Shown here one piece after another: positions 1 to 9,190 of a stretch of DNA of 64,000 nt (position 1 is its first letter; every line of letters begins with the position of its first letter). Below the pieces are notes generated by a model. It saw only the letters and a program-made list of their open reading frames with translations. It made no database searches and had not been told where the DNA came from. Origin of the DNA: Algibacter pectinivorans (lineage in GTDB: Bacteria > Bacteroidota > Bacteroidia > Flavobacteriales > Flavobacteriaceae); NCBI RefSeq assembly GCF_900112595.1, contig NZ_FOMI01000001.1, forward strand, positions 124,001 to 188,000, given 5' to 3'. The translations under genes and the position numbers were made by a program.

Positions 1-74
1 ATTAAGGTCTTAATCTTATCCTTCGAAAATCGTTGATCTCTCGTTAATACTTGTTAATTATTTTTTTCAGTTTG

Positions 75-82
75 CAAATTTA
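75..82 (-). promoter_or_regulatory. Candidate -7 box for the gene beyond the left edge
   Basis: On the minus strand this reads TAAATTTG, an exact match to the Bacteroidota -7 consensus TAnnTTTG. It lies directly beyond the terminator that follows rpsK. No clear TTTG is seen 19-20 bases upstream. It probably starts a separate transcript for the next gene, expected by synteny to be rpsD, whose leader would occupy about positions 1-68. Confidence 0.45.
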
Positions 83-90
83 CACAAAAA

Positions 91-123
91 ATTAATATCA
101 TCTGAAATACAGATGATATTAAT
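91..123 (-). terminator. Hairpin terminator after rpsK
   Basis: A perfect 14-bp stem (91-104 with 110-123) encloses a 5-base loop. On the minus strand it is followed by a run of T. The plus strand also has T residues after the stem, so it could act in both directions. It starts about 40 bases after the rpsK stop and closes the ribosomal cluster as seen here. Confidence 0.8.
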
Positions 124-163
124 TTTTCTATTTGCTTTATTTAATTTTAGTTAACTAACTAAA

Positions 164-547
164 TTAAACTCTTCTTCTTTTAGGAGGACGACATCCATTA
201 TGTGGTAATGGAGTAACATCGATAATTTCTGTTACTTCAATTCCTGCGTTATGAATAGAACGAATAGCAGATTCTCTACCATTTCCTGGTCCTTTAACAT
301 ACACCTTTACTTTTTTCAATCCTGCTTCTGTTGCTACTGCTGCAGCATCTTCAGCCGCTAATTGAGCAGCATATGGTGTGTTTTTCTTAGAACCTCTAAA
401 TCCCATTTTACCAGCAGAAGACCATGAAATTACATCTCCTTTTTTGTTGGTAAGTGAAATAATGATGTTATTGAATGAAGCCGTTACGTGCGCTTCACCA
501 ACCGCATCAACAATAACTTTACGTTTTTTTGTACTTGTTTTTGCCAT
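164..547 (-). CDS. rpsK: 30S ribosomal protein S11
   Basis: Small-subunit protein S11 (uS11), part of the platform that cradles the 3' end of 16S rRNA near the Shine-Dalgarno interaction site. At 127 aa it has normal length. The S11 signature region is present ([19 protein letters not shown], near residues 43-61), and the basic tail ends PPKRRRV. It is the last gene of the cluster in this window. It is separated from rpsM by 101 bases, a wide gap for this operon, and followed by a strong hairpin terminator. Usually rpsD follows directly; here a terminator and a new -7 box intervene. Confidence 0.98.
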   Translation of the reverse strand: MAKTSTKKRKVIVDAVGEAHVTASFNNIIISLTNKKGDVISWSSAGKMGFRGSKKNTPYAAQLAAEDAAAVATEAGLKKVKVYVKGPGNGRESAIRSIHNAGIEVTEIIDVTPLPHNGCRPPKRRRV

Positions 548-648
548 TTTATTTTTAGCTTTTAGTTTTAGTGATAGTCGCTAGAATCCTAAACTATTAT
601 AATTTCAAACAGATTCCTTCCAACGTCTAAATACCTAAAGACTAATTA

Positions 649-1023
649 TTATTTAGTTGCTTTCTTTTTGTTAGCAACAGTTTTTCTTCTACCTTTTCTG
701 GTTCTAGAGTTGTTTTTAGTACGTTGTCCTCTTAATGGAAGACCCGATCTATGACGAATACCTCTATAACATCCAATATCCATTAATCGCTTAATGTTTA
801 ATTGCGTTTCAGAACGTAATTCACCTTCGATAGTAAAAGTTCCAACAGCGTCACGAATTCCAGAAATCTGATCGTCCGTCCAGTCTTGAACTTTTGTACT
901 TTCATCAACTTTAGCCTCAGCTAAAATTTCTTTTGCTCTACTTCTACCTATTCCATAGATATAAGTTAAAGAGATAACTCCCCTTTTGTTTTTTGGTATG
1001 TCTACACCTGCAATTCTTGCCAT
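649..1023 (-). CDS. rpsM: 30S ribosomal protein S13
   Basis: Head protein of the small subunit (uS13) that contacts the P-site tRNA and forms bridges to the large subunit. At 124 aa it has the usual start [10 protein letters not shown], the helix-two-turn-helix segment around [13 protein letters not shown], the [19 protein letters not shown] signature and a Lys/Arg-rich tail that reaches into the decoding region. The stop of rpmJ lies 2 bases upstream, so the two genes are co-translated from the same message. Confidence 0.98.
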   Translation of the reverse strand: MARIAGVDIPKNKRGVISLTYIYGIGRSRAKEILAEAKVDESTKVQDWTDDQISGIRDAVGTFTIEGELRSETQLNIKRLMDIGCYRGIRHRSGLPLRGQRTKNNSRTRKGRRKTVANKKKATK

Positions 1024-1025
1024 AA

Positions 1026-1142
1026 TTACCCTTGTCTTTGTTTAAATCTAGGATTCTTTTTGTTAATTACGTAAAGTCTTCCTTTTCTACGCACAATTTT
1101 ACAATCTGCGCTTCTTTTTTTAATTGATGCTCTTACTTTCAT
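1026..1142 (-). CDS. rpmJ: 50S ribosomal protein L36
   Basis: A 38-aa reading frame starting [19 protein letters not shown] and ending FKQRQG, the unmistakable bL36 pattern. L36 is the smallest large-subunit protein and binds 23S rRNA near the L7/L12 stalk base. Only one cysteine is present, so this is the zinc-independent (C-minus) form without the CxxC..C..H zinc site. It sits 4 bases downstream of infA and 2 bases upstream of rpsM, the usual place at the spc/alpha junction. Confidence 0.96.
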   Translation of the reverse strand: MKVRASIKKRSADCKIVRRKGRLYVINKKNPRFKQRQG

Positions 1143-1146
1143 CGTA

Positions 1147-1362
1147 TTAGTATCTATAAGTTATTCGAGCCTTAGTTAAATCATAAGGACTCATTTCTAA
1201 TTTTACTTTATCTCCGGGTAACAATTTAATGTAATGCATACGCATTTTACCAGAAATATGTGCTGTCACAATGTGACCATTTTCTAATTCAACACGAAAC
1301 ATAGCATTAGATAATGCCTCTATAATTGTTCCGTCTTGTTCTATTGCTGCTTGTTTTGCCAT
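1147..1362 (-). CDS. infA: Translation initiation factor IF-1
   Basis: A 71-aa single OB-fold protein that binds the A site of the 30S subunit during initiation and assists IF-2 and IF-3. Conserved segments are visible: [20 protein letters not shown], the [13 protein letters not shown] region and a C-terminus ending ARITYRY. It lies 9 bases after secY. No map (methionine aminopeptidase) gene sits between secY and infA, unlike in many other bacteria. Confidence 0.98.
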   Translation of the reverse strand: MAKQAAIEQDGTIIEALSNAMFRVELENGHIVTAHISGKMRMHYIKLLPGDKVKLEMSPYDLTKARITYRY

Positions 1363-1371
1363 AGTATAAAA

Positions 1372-2727
1372 TTAAGCTACTGCTTTTCTATTTTTACCTG
1401 TTTTCATCAAACCATCATAGTGTCTATTTAACAAATAAGAATTTATTTGTTGCATAGTGTCAATTGCAACTCCTACCATAATTAATAACGATGTTCCTCC
1501 AAAAAATAAAGCCCATCCTTGTTGAACTCCCATAAGTTTAACAATAAACGCTGGAAATATAGCGATAAGTGCTAAAAATATAGAACCAGGTAAGGTTATT
1601 TGAGACATTATTTTATCTAAATACTCAGAGGTTTCAGATCCTGGACGTATACCTGGAATAAACCCACCACTACGCTTTAAATCGTCTGCCATTTTATTGG
1701 TAGGCACTGTTATTGCTGTATAAAAATAAGTAAAAACTATAATTAATAAAGCAAAGGTAAGGTTATACCAAAAACCAAACATATCAGAATAATTGGTTTG
1801 CATCCATGCACCTGCTGCCGTTTCTTTTAAGAAAGATGATCCTCCAATTAAGCTTGGCACAAACATAATAGCTTGAGCAAAAATAATTGGCATTACACCC
1901 GAAGCATTAAGCTTTAAAGGAATGTATTGTCTTGATCCTGCCATGGCGCTTTTCTCGTAACCACCAGAAGCGGTTCTTCTTGCGTATTGTACTGCTATCT
2001 TTCTAACACCCATTACTAACATAATAGACGCTAAGATAATAACAAACCAAATAACAAACTCAATTAATACCATCATTAAACCACCGTTTCCACCACCTTC
2101 TAATCTAGTAGCTGCATTTTGTAAAAATGATTGTGGTAATGTAGCAATAATACCTACCATAATTAATAATGAAATACCATTACCAATACCTTTATCGGTT
2201 ATTTTTTCACCTAACCACATTGCAAATATACAGCCTGTTACTAAAATAGTAACCGATGAGAAATAGAATAATGGTCCAGTACCTAAAAGAAATGCACTTT
2301 GTGGAATTCCTAATGCTGGTAAACTTGCCAAATATCCTGGGGCTTGTAATAAACAAATAGCAATGGTTAACCAACGCGTAATTTGATTTATTTTTTTCTG
2401 ACCACTAGCACCCTCTTTTTGCAATTTTTGCAAATAAGGGATCGCTATTCCCATTAACTGTACAACAATAGAAGCAGAGATGTATGGCATGATACCCAAA
2501 GCGAAAACCGAAGCATTAGCAAATGCACCTCCTGTAAAAGCGTTAAGCAAACCTAACAAACCTCCGTCTGTTTTTTCGGCTAGACCACCTAATTGAGAAG
2601 CATCGATACCTGGTAATACTACTTGAGCACCAAAACGATAAACTAATAACAGACTCAAAGTTACAATGATTCTGTTTCTTAGTTCCTCTATTTTCCAAAC
2701 ATTCTTAATTGATTCTATAAATTTCAT
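1372..2727 (-). CDS. secY: Protein translocase subunit SecY
   Basis: Central pore of the Sec translocon in the inner membrane, working with SecE, SecG and SecA (export) or the ribosome (membrane insertion). At 451 aa it has a cytoplasmic N-terminal helix, the plug region after LPGIDASQLGG and about ten hydrophobic segments. The QKLQKEGASGQKKINQITRW loop and the conserved C-terminal half segment GFIPGIRPG are present. It is embedded in the spc part of the cluster, 14 bases after rplO, so translocon synthesis is tied to ribosome synthesis. Confidence 0.98.
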   Translation of the reverse strand: MKFIESIKNVWKIEELRNRIIVTLSLLLVYRFGAQVVLPGIDASQLGGLAEKTDGGLLGLLNAFTGGAFANASVFALGIMPYISASIVVQLMGIAIPYLQKLQKEGASGQKKINQITRWLTIAICLLQAPGYLASLPALGIPQSAFLLGTGPLFYFSSVTILVTGCIFAMWLGEKITDKGIGNGISLLIMVGIIATLPQSFLQNAATRLEGGGNGGLMMVLIEFVIWFVIILASIMLVMGVRKIAVQYARRTASGGYEKSAMAGSRQYIPLKLNASGVMPIIFAQAIMFVPSLIGGSSFLKETAAGAWMQTNYSDMFGFWYNLTFALLIIVFTYFYTAITVPTNKMADDLKRSGGFIPGIRPGSETSEYLDKIMSQITLPGSIFLALIAIFPAFIVKLMGVQQGWALFFGGTSLLIMVGVAIDTMQQINSYLLNRHYDGLMKTGKNRKAVA

Positions 2728-2741
2728 ACTTATAAAAAGTC

Positions 2742-3194
2742 TTATATAGTTACAGCTTCTCCTCCAGCAGCTTCAATAGCAGCTTTTGCTGAAGCAGTAA
2801 ACTTGTGAGCAGTTACTTTTAATTTTGCTTTTAATTCTCCACGTCCCATGATTTTTACTAAATCATTTTTGTTTACTAAACGGTTTGTGAATAATGTTTC
2901 AAAATCAACTGTATCTTTAATTTTCTTATCATCAACCAATTGTTGCAAAGTATCTAAATTGATCCCTTGGTGTTCAATACGGTTAATGTTAGTAAAACCA
3001 AACTTAGGAACACGTCTTTGAAGCGGCATTTGACCACCTTCAAATCCTAGTTTCTTAGAATAACCAGAACGAGATTTAGCTCCTTTGTGACCACGAGTTG
3101 CCGTACCACCTTTTCCTGAGCCTTGTCCTCTACCTATCCTTTTACCTTGGTTTTTTACTGAACCTTCTGCAGGTTTTAAATTACTTAAATCCAT
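2742..3194 (-). CDS. rplO: 50S ribosomal protein L15
   Basis: Late-assembly large-subunit protein (uL15). It is 150 aa, with the long Gly/Arg/Lys-rich N-terminal extension typical of the family (GRGQGSGKGGTATRGHKGAKS) that threads into 23S rRNA, followed by the globular part and an Ala-rich end. It sits between rpmD and secY, as in most bacteria. Confidence 0.97.
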   Translation of the reverse strand: MDLSNLKPAEGSVKNQGKRIGRGQGSGKGGTATRGHKGAKSRSGYSKKLGFEGGQMPLQRRVPKFGFTNINRIEHQGINLDTLQQLVDDKKIKDTVDFETLFTNRLVNKNDLVKIMGRGELKAKLKVTAHKFTASAKAAIEAAGGEAVTI

Positions 3195-3210
3195 TTTTCA
3201 GTTTATATTT

Positions 3211-3390
3211 TTAAGCTTCTTCAACAGAAACTAAATGTGAAACTTTAGCAACCATACCAAGAATATTTGGTGTAGCTTCATGCTCTTTTACTTGACCAAT
3301 CTTTTTAAGACCAAGAGCTTCTAAAGTTCTTTTTTGTCTTTGCGTACGATTGATTGCGCTTTTAACTTTTTTTACTTTAATTTTTGCCAT
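3211..3390 (-). CDS. rpmD: 50S ribosomal protein L30
   Basis: A 59-aa frame starting MAKIKVKKVKSAINRTQRQK with the L30 ferredoxin-like pattern (RTLEALGLKKIGQ, then a segment ending ILGMVAKVSHLV). L30 (uL30) binds 23S and 5S rRNA regions of the large subunit. It lies 11 bases after rpsE and 16 bases before rplO, the expected spc-operon position. Confidence 0.96.
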   Translation of the reverse strand: MAKIKVKKVKSAINRTQRQKRTLEALGLKKIGQVKEHEATPNILGMVAKVSHLVSVEEA

Positions 3391-3401
3391 CTCTGTCTTT
3401 A

Positions 3402-3926
3402 TTAAGCGTTAAAAACTTGTTCAAGTGTAATACCTCTATCTCTAGCAATAGCATTCGCATCTCTTAATTGTAATAAAGCATCAAAAGTTGCTTTTACTAC
3501 GTTATGAGGGTTTGAAGATCCTTGAGATTTTGATAATACATCATGTACACCAACTGCCTCAAGAACTGTTCTTACAGCACCACCAGCAATTACTCCTGTA
3601 CCAGGGGCAGCAGGAATAATATTTACTCTAGCTCCGCCATATTTACCTTTTTGCTCATGTGGTAACGTTCCTTTAATAATAGGAATTCTCACTAGGTTTT
3701 TCTTAGCATCTTCAACCGCTTTTGCAATTGCACTAGCAACGTCTTTAGATTTTCCTAAACCTTGTCCTACAACACCTGCTTCGTCACCAACCACAACGAT
3801 TGCTGAAAAACCAAATGCTCTACCACCTTTAGTTACCTTAGTAACTCTCTGTACACCAACTAAACGATCTTTAAGATCTAATCCACCTGGTTTTACTAAT
3901 TCTGCACTTTTATATTTTTTAAACAT
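3402..3926 (-). CDS. rpsE: 30S ribosomal protein S5
   Basis: Small-subunit protein (uS5) near the mRNA entry channel, involved in decoding fidelity and helicase activity with S3 and S4. It is 174 aa. The N-terminal double-stranded RNA-binding-like domain holds [18 protein letters not shown] and [21 protein letters not shown]. The C-terminal domain has the [22 protein letters not shown] pattern. Confidence 0.98.
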   Translation of the reverse strand: MFKKYKSAELVKPGGLDLKDRLVGVQRVTKVTKGGRAFGFSAIVVVGDEAGVVGQGLGKSKDVASAIAKAVEDAKKNLVRIPIIKGTLPHEQKGKYGGARVNIIPAAPGTGVIAGGAVRTVLEAVGVHDVLSKSQGSSNPHNVVKATFDALLQLRDANAIARDRGITLEQVFNA

Positions 3927-3932
3927 AATTTC

Positions 3933-4289
3933 TTAGAATTTAAGTCCTGCTTCTCTAGCGCCTTCTGCTAATGATTTTACTCTACCGTGGTATAAATATC
4001 CACCTCTATCAAAAGCAATAGTTTCTATACCAGCCTTCATAGCTTTTTCGGCAATTGCTTTACCTACTAATTTTGCTACTTCGGTTTTGGTTGCTTTCGC
4101 AGCACTAATGTCTTTATCTCTTGAAGATGCTGAACTGATTGTATTACCAGTAACATCATCAACTATCTGAGCATAAATTTCTTTATTGCTTCTATAAACA
4201 GCTAATCTTGGTCTTGCTTCTGTACCAGAAACAACCTTACGGATTCTGTTTTTTATTCTTAGTCTTCTTTCGTTCTTTGTCAATGCCAT
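3933..4289 (-). CDS. rplR: 50S ribosomal protein L18
   Basis: 5S rRNA-binding protein of the central protuberance (uL18). At 118 aa it has a short basic N-terminus ([14 protein letters not shown]), the [18 protein letters not shown] core and the typical ending [24 protein letters not shown]. It lies between rplF and rpsE. Confidence 0.97.
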   Translation of the reverse strand: MALTKNERRLRIKNRIRKVVSGTEARPRLAVYRSNKEIYAQIVDDVTGNTISSASSRDKDISAAKATKTEVAKLVGKAIAEKAMKAGIETIAFDRGGYLYHGRVKSLAEGAREAGLKF

Positions 4290-4299
4290 AACTTAATTA

Positions 4300-4842
4300 T
4301 TAAGCTGATTTACCTGCTTTTCTTCTTATTTCTTCACCAACAAACTTAACACCTTTTCCTTTATAAGGTTCAGGCTTTCTAAATCCACGGATCTTCGCAG
4401 CTACTTGACCAACAAGTTGTTTATCGAATGATGTTAATTTTATAATTGGATTTTTCCCTTTTTCAGATATAGTTTCCACCTTTACTTCTGGAGCAACATC
4501 TAAAATAATGTTATGAGAAAACCCTAAGGCTAAATCTAATTTTTGTCCTTGGTTTGATGCTCTATAACCTACACCTACCAATTCTAATTCTTTAGTCCAT
4601 CCTTTAGATACACCTTCGACCATATTATGCATTAATGATCTGTATAAACCATGTTTTGCTTTTTGGTCTTTAGTATCAGAAGAGCGTGTAACTAACACAT
4701 TTGCTTCTTCTACTTTAATTTCTATAGAATCGTAATTTTGAGTTAACTCTCCTAATTTTCCTTTTACAGTTACCACGTTATCCTTAACGTCAACTGTTAC
4801 ACCTTCTGGAATGGCTATTGGATTATTTCCTATTCTTGACAT
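4300..4842 (-). CDS. rplF: 50S ribosomal protein L6
   Basis: Large-subunit protein (uL6) at the base of the L7/L12 stalk next to the sarcin-ricin loop, where translation factors bind. It is 180 aa with two repeated alpha/beta domains. The C-terminal signature PEPYKGKGVKFVGEEIRRKAGKSA-like segment is present near residues 157-180. Normal length for the family. Confidence 0.97.
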   Translation of the reverse strand: MSRIGNNPIAIPEGVTVDVKDNVVTVKGKLGELTQNYDSIEIKVEEANVLVTRSSDTKDQKAKHGLYRSLMHNMVEGVSKGWTKELELVGVGYRASNQGQKLDLALGFSHNIILDVAPEVKVETISEKGKNPIIKLTSFDKQLVGQVAAKIRGFRKPEPYKGKGVKFVGEEIRRKAGKSA

Positions 4843-4859
4843 TTCTTTCTGGCTTTAAA

Positions 4860-5258
4860 TTAGTGTACGTAACATAAAATTTCTCCTCCTACGTTATCTC
4901 TTTTGGCTTGTTTACCTGTCATAACTCCGTGAGAAGTTGAAACAATAGCAATACCTAAACCATTTAAGATACGTGGCAAATCATTAGCTCCTGCATACTT
5001 ACGTAAACCTGGAGTACTGATTCTTTGAAGTTTTTTAATTACTGGTTCCTTTGTTTCTTTGTTGTACTTAAGAGCTATTTTAATAGTTCCTTGCACAGAA
5101 GAATCATCAAATTTGTAACTTAAAATATATCCTTGTTCGAATAATATTTTAGTGATGTCTTTTTTAAGATTAGAAGCAGGGATCTCTACCACTCTGTGGT
5201 TAGCACGCACTGCGTTTCTAATTCTTGTCAAATAATCCGCAATTGGATCTGAGTACAT
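4860..5258 (-). CDS. rpsH: 30S ribosomal protein S8
   Basis: Central-domain 16S rRNA-binding protein (uS8), also the translational autoregulator of the spc operon in enterobacteria. It is 132 aa with the conserved start YSDPIADYLTRIRNA and the C-terminal signature STSHGVMTGKQAK. A 68-base gap separates it from rpsN, wider than its neighbours' gaps. No clean hairpin was seen there, but in E. coli S8 acts near rplE, so any S8 regulation here cannot be placed from sequence. Confidence 0.97.
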   Translation of the reverse strand: MYSDPIADYLTRIRNAVRANHRVVEIPASNLKKDITKILFEQGYILSYKFDDSSVQGTIKIALKYNKETKEPVIKKLQRISTPGLRKYAGANDLPRILNGLGIAIVSTSHGVMTGKQAKRDNVGGEILCYVH

Positions 5259-5326
5259 AATGAATTGATTTTGTGGTCTTGGTTTTCGAACTATTTCGAA
5301 CCTTAAACCCGATTATTTAAATAATA

Positions 5327-5596
5327 TTACCAACTAGCTTTTCTTACTCCAGGAATAAGACCTTGATTGGCCATTTCTCTGAACGTTACACGAGAAATAC
5401 CAAAGGTTCTCATATATCCTTTTGGTCTTCCTGTTAATTTACATCTATTATGCTGACGAATAGGAGATGCATTTTTAGGTAACTTTTGTAATGCTTCGTA
5501 ATCTCCAGCTTCTTTTAAAGCTTTACGTTTCTCAGCATATTTAGCTACTGTTTTAGCTCTTTTCACCTCGCGGGCTTTCATTGATTCTTTAGCCAT
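5327..5596 (-). CDS. rpsN: 30S ribosomal protein S14, zinc-independent form
   Basis: Head protein of the small subunit (uS14). At 89 aa it is the longer form, without the CxxC...CxxC zinc ribbon that marks the short 61-aa type. The segment [19 protein letters not shown] matches the family signature. It lies between rplE and rpsH, the canonical spc position. Confidence 0.97.
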   Translation of the reverse strand: MAKESMKAREVKRAKTVAKYAEKRKALKEAGDYEALQKLPKNASPIRQHNRCKLTGRPKGYMRTFGISRVTFREMANQGLIPGVRKASW

Positions 5597-5599
5597 GTC

Positions 5600-6151
5600 T
5601 TAGTTTTTTTGAAAAGGTAATCCTAATTCAGTTAATAATGATTTTGCTTCTTTATCAGTATCAGCAGTAGTTACAAATGTAATATCCATACCTGAAATTT
5701 TATTAACTTTATCAATATTAATTTCTGGGAATATAATTTGCTCAGTAATTCCTAAGTTGTAATTACCTCTACCATCAAATCCTGTAGCTTTTATACCGTT
5801 AAAATCTCTAACACGTGGAAGTGCAGAAGTTACTAAACGGTCTAAAAATTCATACATTTTTTCACCACGTAAAGTTACTTTAACACCAATTGGCATTCCT
5901 TTACGTAATTTAAATGTTGCAACATCCTTTTTAGATAATGTAGCGATTGCTTTTTGTCCAGATATAGCAGTTACCTCTTCTAACGCGTAGTCGATTAACT
6001 TTTTGTCTGCAACTGCAGCTCCAACACCTTTAGATATTACTATCTTGGTAAGTTTAGGAACTTGCATTACATTTTTATATCCAAATTCGTCTGTAAGAGC
6101 AGCAATTATTTTGCTATTATACTCTTCTTTAAGTCTTGGTGAATATGCCAT
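5600..6151 (-). CDS. rplE: 50S ribosomal protein L5
   Basis: 5S rRNA-binding protein (uL5) of the central protuberance that contacts the P-site tRNA T-loop. It is 183 aa. Recognisable segments are [35 protein letters not shown] and the C-terminal [14 protein letters not shown]. Three bases separate its stop from the rpsN start. Confidence 0.98.
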   Translation of the reverse strand: MAYSPRLKEEYNSKIIAALTDEFGYKNVMQVPKLTKIVISKGVGAAVADKKLIDYALEEVTAISGQKAIATLSKKDVATFKLRKGMPIGVKVTLRGEKMYEFLDRLVTSALPRVRDFNGIKATGFDGRGNYNLGITEQIIFPEINIDKVNKISGMDITFVTTADTDKEAKSLLTELGLPFQKN

Positions 6152-6153
6152 AA

Positions 6154-6465
6154 CTATATTACTTCATTAGATTTTGTTGAAAATCTTACTTTTTTATCGC
6201 CTTCTACTTTATAACCAACTCTAGTTGTTTCTCCTTTTGAAGTTAACAATGATAAGTTAGAAATATGAATAGCTGCTTCTTTCTCTACGATTCCTCCTTG
6301 AGGGTTTTGTGCACTTGGTTTAGTATGTTTCTTTACCATGTTTACACCCTCAACAATCGCTTTGTTCTTTTCTATTAATACTTTTTGAACTTTACCTTCA
6401 GATCCTTTATGATCTCCAGCAATAACTCTTACAGTATCTCCAGTTTTTATTTTAAGCTTTGTCAT
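6154..6465 (-). CDS. rplX: 50S ribosomal protein L24
   Basis: Assembly-initiating large-subunit protein (uL24) near the peptide exit tunnel. It is 103 aa with an N-terminal KOW motif ([20 protein letters not shown]) and the conserved [12 protein letters not shown] segment. It lies between rplN and rplE as in other bacteria. Confidence 0.97.
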   Translation of the reverse strand: MTKLKIKTGDTVRVIAGDHKGSEGKVQKVLIEKNKAIVEGVNMVKKHTKPSAQNPQGGIVEKEAAIHISNLSLLTSKGETTRVGYKVEGDKKVRFSTKSNEVI

Positions 6466-6480
6466 CTTACTTATAATGTA

Positions 6481-6849
6481 TTAAAGCACCTCTGGTGCTA
6501 ATGATACAATCTTCATGAATTGTTTATCACGAAGCTCTCTAGCAACAGGACCAAATACACGTGTTCCTCTCATTTCACCCGTTGGGTTTAATAATACACA
6601 AGCATTGTCATCAAATCTTATATAAGATCCGTCTGGTCTTCTTACTTCTTTCTTGGTACGCACAACAACTGCTGTAGAAACTGCTTTTTTCTTAATGTTT
6701 CCATTAGGAGTTGCATCCTTAACAGAAACAACTATTTTGTCTCCTACAGAAGCATATCTTCTTTTAGTACCTCCTAAAACACGGATCACTAAAACTTCTT
6801 TTGCTCCAGTATTGTCTGCTACTTTTATTCTTGATTCTTGCTGTAACAT
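6481..6849 (-). CDS. rplN: 50S ribosomal protein L14
   Basis: Large-subunit protein (uL14) at the subunit interface, forming bridges with 16S rRNA and the docking site of the silencing factor RsfS. It is 122 aa with the typical start [17 protein letters not shown] and the [18 protein letters not shown] segment. It is 2 bases from rpsQ. Confidence 0.98.
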   Translation of the reverse strand: MLQQESRIKVADNTGAKEVLVIRVLGGTKRRYASVGDKIVVSVKDATPNGNIKKKAVSTAVVVRTKKEVRRPDGSYIRFDDNACVLLNPTGEMRGTRVFGPVARELRDKQFMKIVSLAPEVL

Positions 6850-6851
6850 AA

Positions 6852-7109
6852 TTATTTAGCTCTTTCTAGGATTTCTACTAATCTCCAACATTTAGATTTA
6901 CTTAAAGGTCTTGTTTCCATGATCTTTACTGTATCTCCAATATTACAATCGTTTGTCTCGTCGTGTGCAACATATTTTTTTGTTTTTAACACGAACTTAC
7001 CATACATAGGGTGCTTAACTTTTTTAACCTCTGCAACAACTATTGATTTTTGCATTTTGTTACTAGTAACAACTCCTATACGTTCTTTTCTTAAATTTCT
7101 TGTTTCCAT
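6852..7109 (-). CDS. rpsQ: 30S ribosomal protein S17
   Basis: Primary 16S rRNA-binding protein (uS17) of the 5' domain. It is 85 aa with an OB fold. The signature [20 protein letters not shown] is present. It follows rpmC after 12 bases. Confidence 0.97.
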   Translation of the reverse strand: METRNLRKERIGVVTSNKMQKSIVVAEVKKVKHPMYGKFVLKTKKYVAHDETNDCNIGDTVKIMETRPLSKSKCWRLVEILERAK

Positions 7110-7121
7110 CTTTCAGCAGAA

Positions 7122-7316
7122 TTATTGTAATTCTCTTTTAGTTAATTCAGTCGCAATTCTAGCTACTGTTCTTCTTAAAGAACGTAATTGAATTGGATTT
7201 TCTAAAGGAGATATTGCATGAGCCAATTTTAGGTCTGAATAACTCTTTTTTGTTTCACCAAGTTTCTCTTGTAACTCAGCTACCGATAATTCTTTAATTT
7301 CTGATTGTTTCATCAT
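7122..7316 (-). CDS. rpmC: 50S ribosomal protein L29
   Basis: Small two-helix large-subunit protein (uL29) at the peptide exit where trigger factor and SRP dock. It is 64 aa. The start MKQSEIKELSVAELQEKL and the RSLRRTVARIATEL helix are typical. Two adjacent Met codons open the frame; the first was used for the coordinates, and the second would shorten it by one residue. Confidence 0.96.
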   Translation of the reverse strand: MMKQSEIKELSVAELQEKLGETKKSYSDLKLAHAISPLENPIQLRSLRRTVARIATELTKRELQ

Positions 7317-7325
7317 CTTAAATTA

Positions 7326-7745
7326 TTATGCTTCGTAATCGCGAGCGATTAAAAACTTAGTTTTTACTGGTAATTTTTGTGCAGCTAAACGTAATGCTTC
7401 TTTTGCAACGTCTAATGGCACACCACCAATTTCAAATAAAACACGACCTGGTCTACATACTGCTACCCATAATTCGACAGCACCTTTACCTTTACCCATA
7501 CGTACTTCAAGAGGCTTTTTTGTAATAGGCTTGTCTGGAAATATTTTTATCCAAAGTTGACCTTCTCTTTTCATGTAACGAGTGGCGGCAATACGAGCTG
7601 CTTCGATTTGACGAGCAGTAATAAACGTAGCGTCCATTGCTTTTATTCCAAAAGTACCGTTTGAAAGTTGATGACCTCTACCAGAGAGTCCTTTCATACG
7701 TCCTTTTTGTTGTTTACGAAATTTTGTTCTTTTAGGCTGTAACAT
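7326..7745 (-). CDS. rplP: 50S ribosomal protein L16
   Basis: Large-subunit protein (uL16) near the A-site and the peptidyl transferase centre. It is 139 aa with the start [19 protein letters not shown], the [18 protein letters not shown] signature and the [20 protein letters not shown] segment. Normal length. Confidence 0.98.
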   Translation of the reverse strand: MLQPKRTKFRKQQKGRMKGLSGRGHQLSNGTFGIKAMDATFITARQIEAARIAATRYMKREGQLWIKIFPDKPITKKPLEVRMGKGKGAVELWVAVCRPGRVLFEIGGVPLDVAKEALRLAAQKLPVKTKFLIARDYEA

Positions 7746-7766
7746 TTTTCTTTAATTTATAAAAAA

Positions 7767-8486
7767 TTACTTTCTACGACGAGGTCCTTTGTTTCCTCCT
7801 CTTCCGGCTCCACCTTTTCCTTGCTTCTTAGATAATCCAACAAGCGGAGAAAGTTCTCTTTTACCATATACTTCACCTTTCATGATCCATACTTTAACAC
7901 CTAATCTACCATAAGTAGTATGTGCCTCAACTAAAGCATAATCAATATCGGCTCTAAAAGTTGATAAAGGAATACGTCCTTCTTTGTAGTGTTCTGAACG
8001 TGCCATTTCAGCTCCATTTAAACGACCACTAATTTGGATTTTAATTCCTTCAGCATTCATACGCATTGTTGCAGCAATAGCCATCTTAATTGCACGTCTG
8101 TATGATATTCTATTTTCAATTTGACGAGCGATGCTAGATCCTACTAAAAACGCATCAAGTTCAGGTCTTTTAATTTCAAAGATATTAATCTGAACTTCCT
8201 TTCCAGTAATTTTCTTAAGCTCTTCTTTTAACTTGTCTACCTCTTGACCACCTTTTCCGATAATAATACCAGGTCTAGCAGTAGTGATAGTAACGGTTAC
8301 AAGTTTTAAAGTTCTTTCGATAATTACTCTACTAACACTAGCTTTAGATAAACGCGCGTGAACGTATTTTCTAATCTTATCGTCTTCGGCAAGTTTATCA
8401 CCATAATCGTTTCCTCCGTACCAGTTAGATTCCCATCCTCTGATAATTCCTAAGCGATTTCCGATTGGATTTGTCTTTTGTCCCAT
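7767..8486 (-). CDS. rpsC: 30S ribosomal protein S3
   Basis: Small-subunit protein (uS3) at the mRNA entry channel. It is 239 aa with an N-terminal type II KH domain containing the [14 protein letters not shown] loop (near residues 74-87). The C-terminal domain has [22 protein letters not shown] Gly/Arg/Lys-rich tail closes the protein. Coding is continuous with rplV (8-base gap) and rplP (21-base gap). Confidence 0.98.
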   Translation of the reverse strand: MGQKTNPIGNRLGIIRGWESNWYGGNDYGDKLAEDDKIRKYVHARLSKASVSRVIIERTLKLVTVTITTARPGIIIGKGGQEVDKLKEELKKITGKEVQINIFEIKRPELDAFLVGSSIARQIENRISYRRAIKMAIAATMRMNAEGIKIQISGRLNGAEMARSEHYKEGRIPLSTFRADIDYALVEAHTTYGRLGVKVWIMKGEVYGKRELSPLVGLSKKQGKGGAGRGGNKGPRRRK

Positions 8487-8494
8487 ACTCTTTA

Positions 8495-8902
8495 TTAAGC
8501 TTGTGTGTTATTATTAGCTCCTACCACTATTGTTACATGGTTAGAACGTTTTCTAATTCTGTGTGCACGACCTTGAGGTGCTGGACGTAATCTTTTTAAC
8601 ATAGATCCGCCATCTACTCTAATCTCTTTAACAATCAATTCAGCCTCTTCAATACTAGCCTCTTCGTTTTTAGCTTGCCAGTTTGCAATTGCAGACAATA
8701 ACAATTTCTCTAAACGACCAGAAGCTTCCTTTTGGTTGAATTTTAATATATTAAGTGCATGTTCTACTTTTTCACCTCTTACTAAATCGGCTACTAAACG
8801 CATTTTTCTCGGTGATGTAGGACAGTTATTAAGCTTAGCAAAAGCAACGTGTTTTTTTGCTTCCTTAATAGCGTCTGCCATTTGTTTTTTACGACTTCCC
8901 AT
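8495..8902 (-). CDS. rplV: 50S ribosomal protein L22
   Basis: Large-subunit protein (uL22) whose beta-hairpin lines the nascent-chain tunnel; changes there confer macrolide resistance in other bacteria. It is 135 aa with an N-terminal extension of about 15 residues before the core. The hairpin segment [19 protein letters not shown] is present without obvious deletion. Six bases separate it from rpsS. Confidence 0.97.
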   Translation of the reverse strand: MGSRKKQMADAIKEAKKHVAFAKLNNCPTSPRKMRLVADLVRGEKVEHALNILKFNQKEASGRLEKLLLSAIANWQAKNEEASIEEAELIVKEIRVDGGSMLKRLRPAPQGRAHRIRKRSNHVTIVVGANNNTQA

Positions 8903-8908
8903 AGCTTA

Positions 8909-9187
8909 CTACTTTTTACCTTTATTTTTAGCACCTGCATGCCCACGGAATGAACGTGTTGGTGAAAATTCTCCTAATTTATGACCTACCATGTTTTCAG
9001 TTACATATACTGGTACAAATTGACGGCCATTATGTACTGCTATTGTTTGTCCAACAAAATCTGGAGTAATCATACTAGCACGAGACCAAGTTTTGATTAC
9101 TGTCTTTTTGTTATTCTCAACATTAACAGCTACTTTCTTTTCTAATTTATAATGAACGTAAGGTCCTTTTTTTAATGATCTTGCCAT
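8909..9187 (-). CDS. rpsS: 30S ribosomal protein S19
   Basis: Head protein of the small subunit (uS19), partner of S13. It is 92 aa, starting [17 protein letters not shown] and containing the signature [19 protein letters not shown]. It lies 3 bases after rplB. Confidence 0.98.
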   Translation of the reverse strand: MARSLKKGPYVHYKLEKKVAVNVENNKKTVIKTWSRASMITPDFVGQTIAVHNGRQFVPVYVTENMVGHKLGEFSPTRSFRGHAGAKNKGKK

Positions 9188-9190
9188 GTC

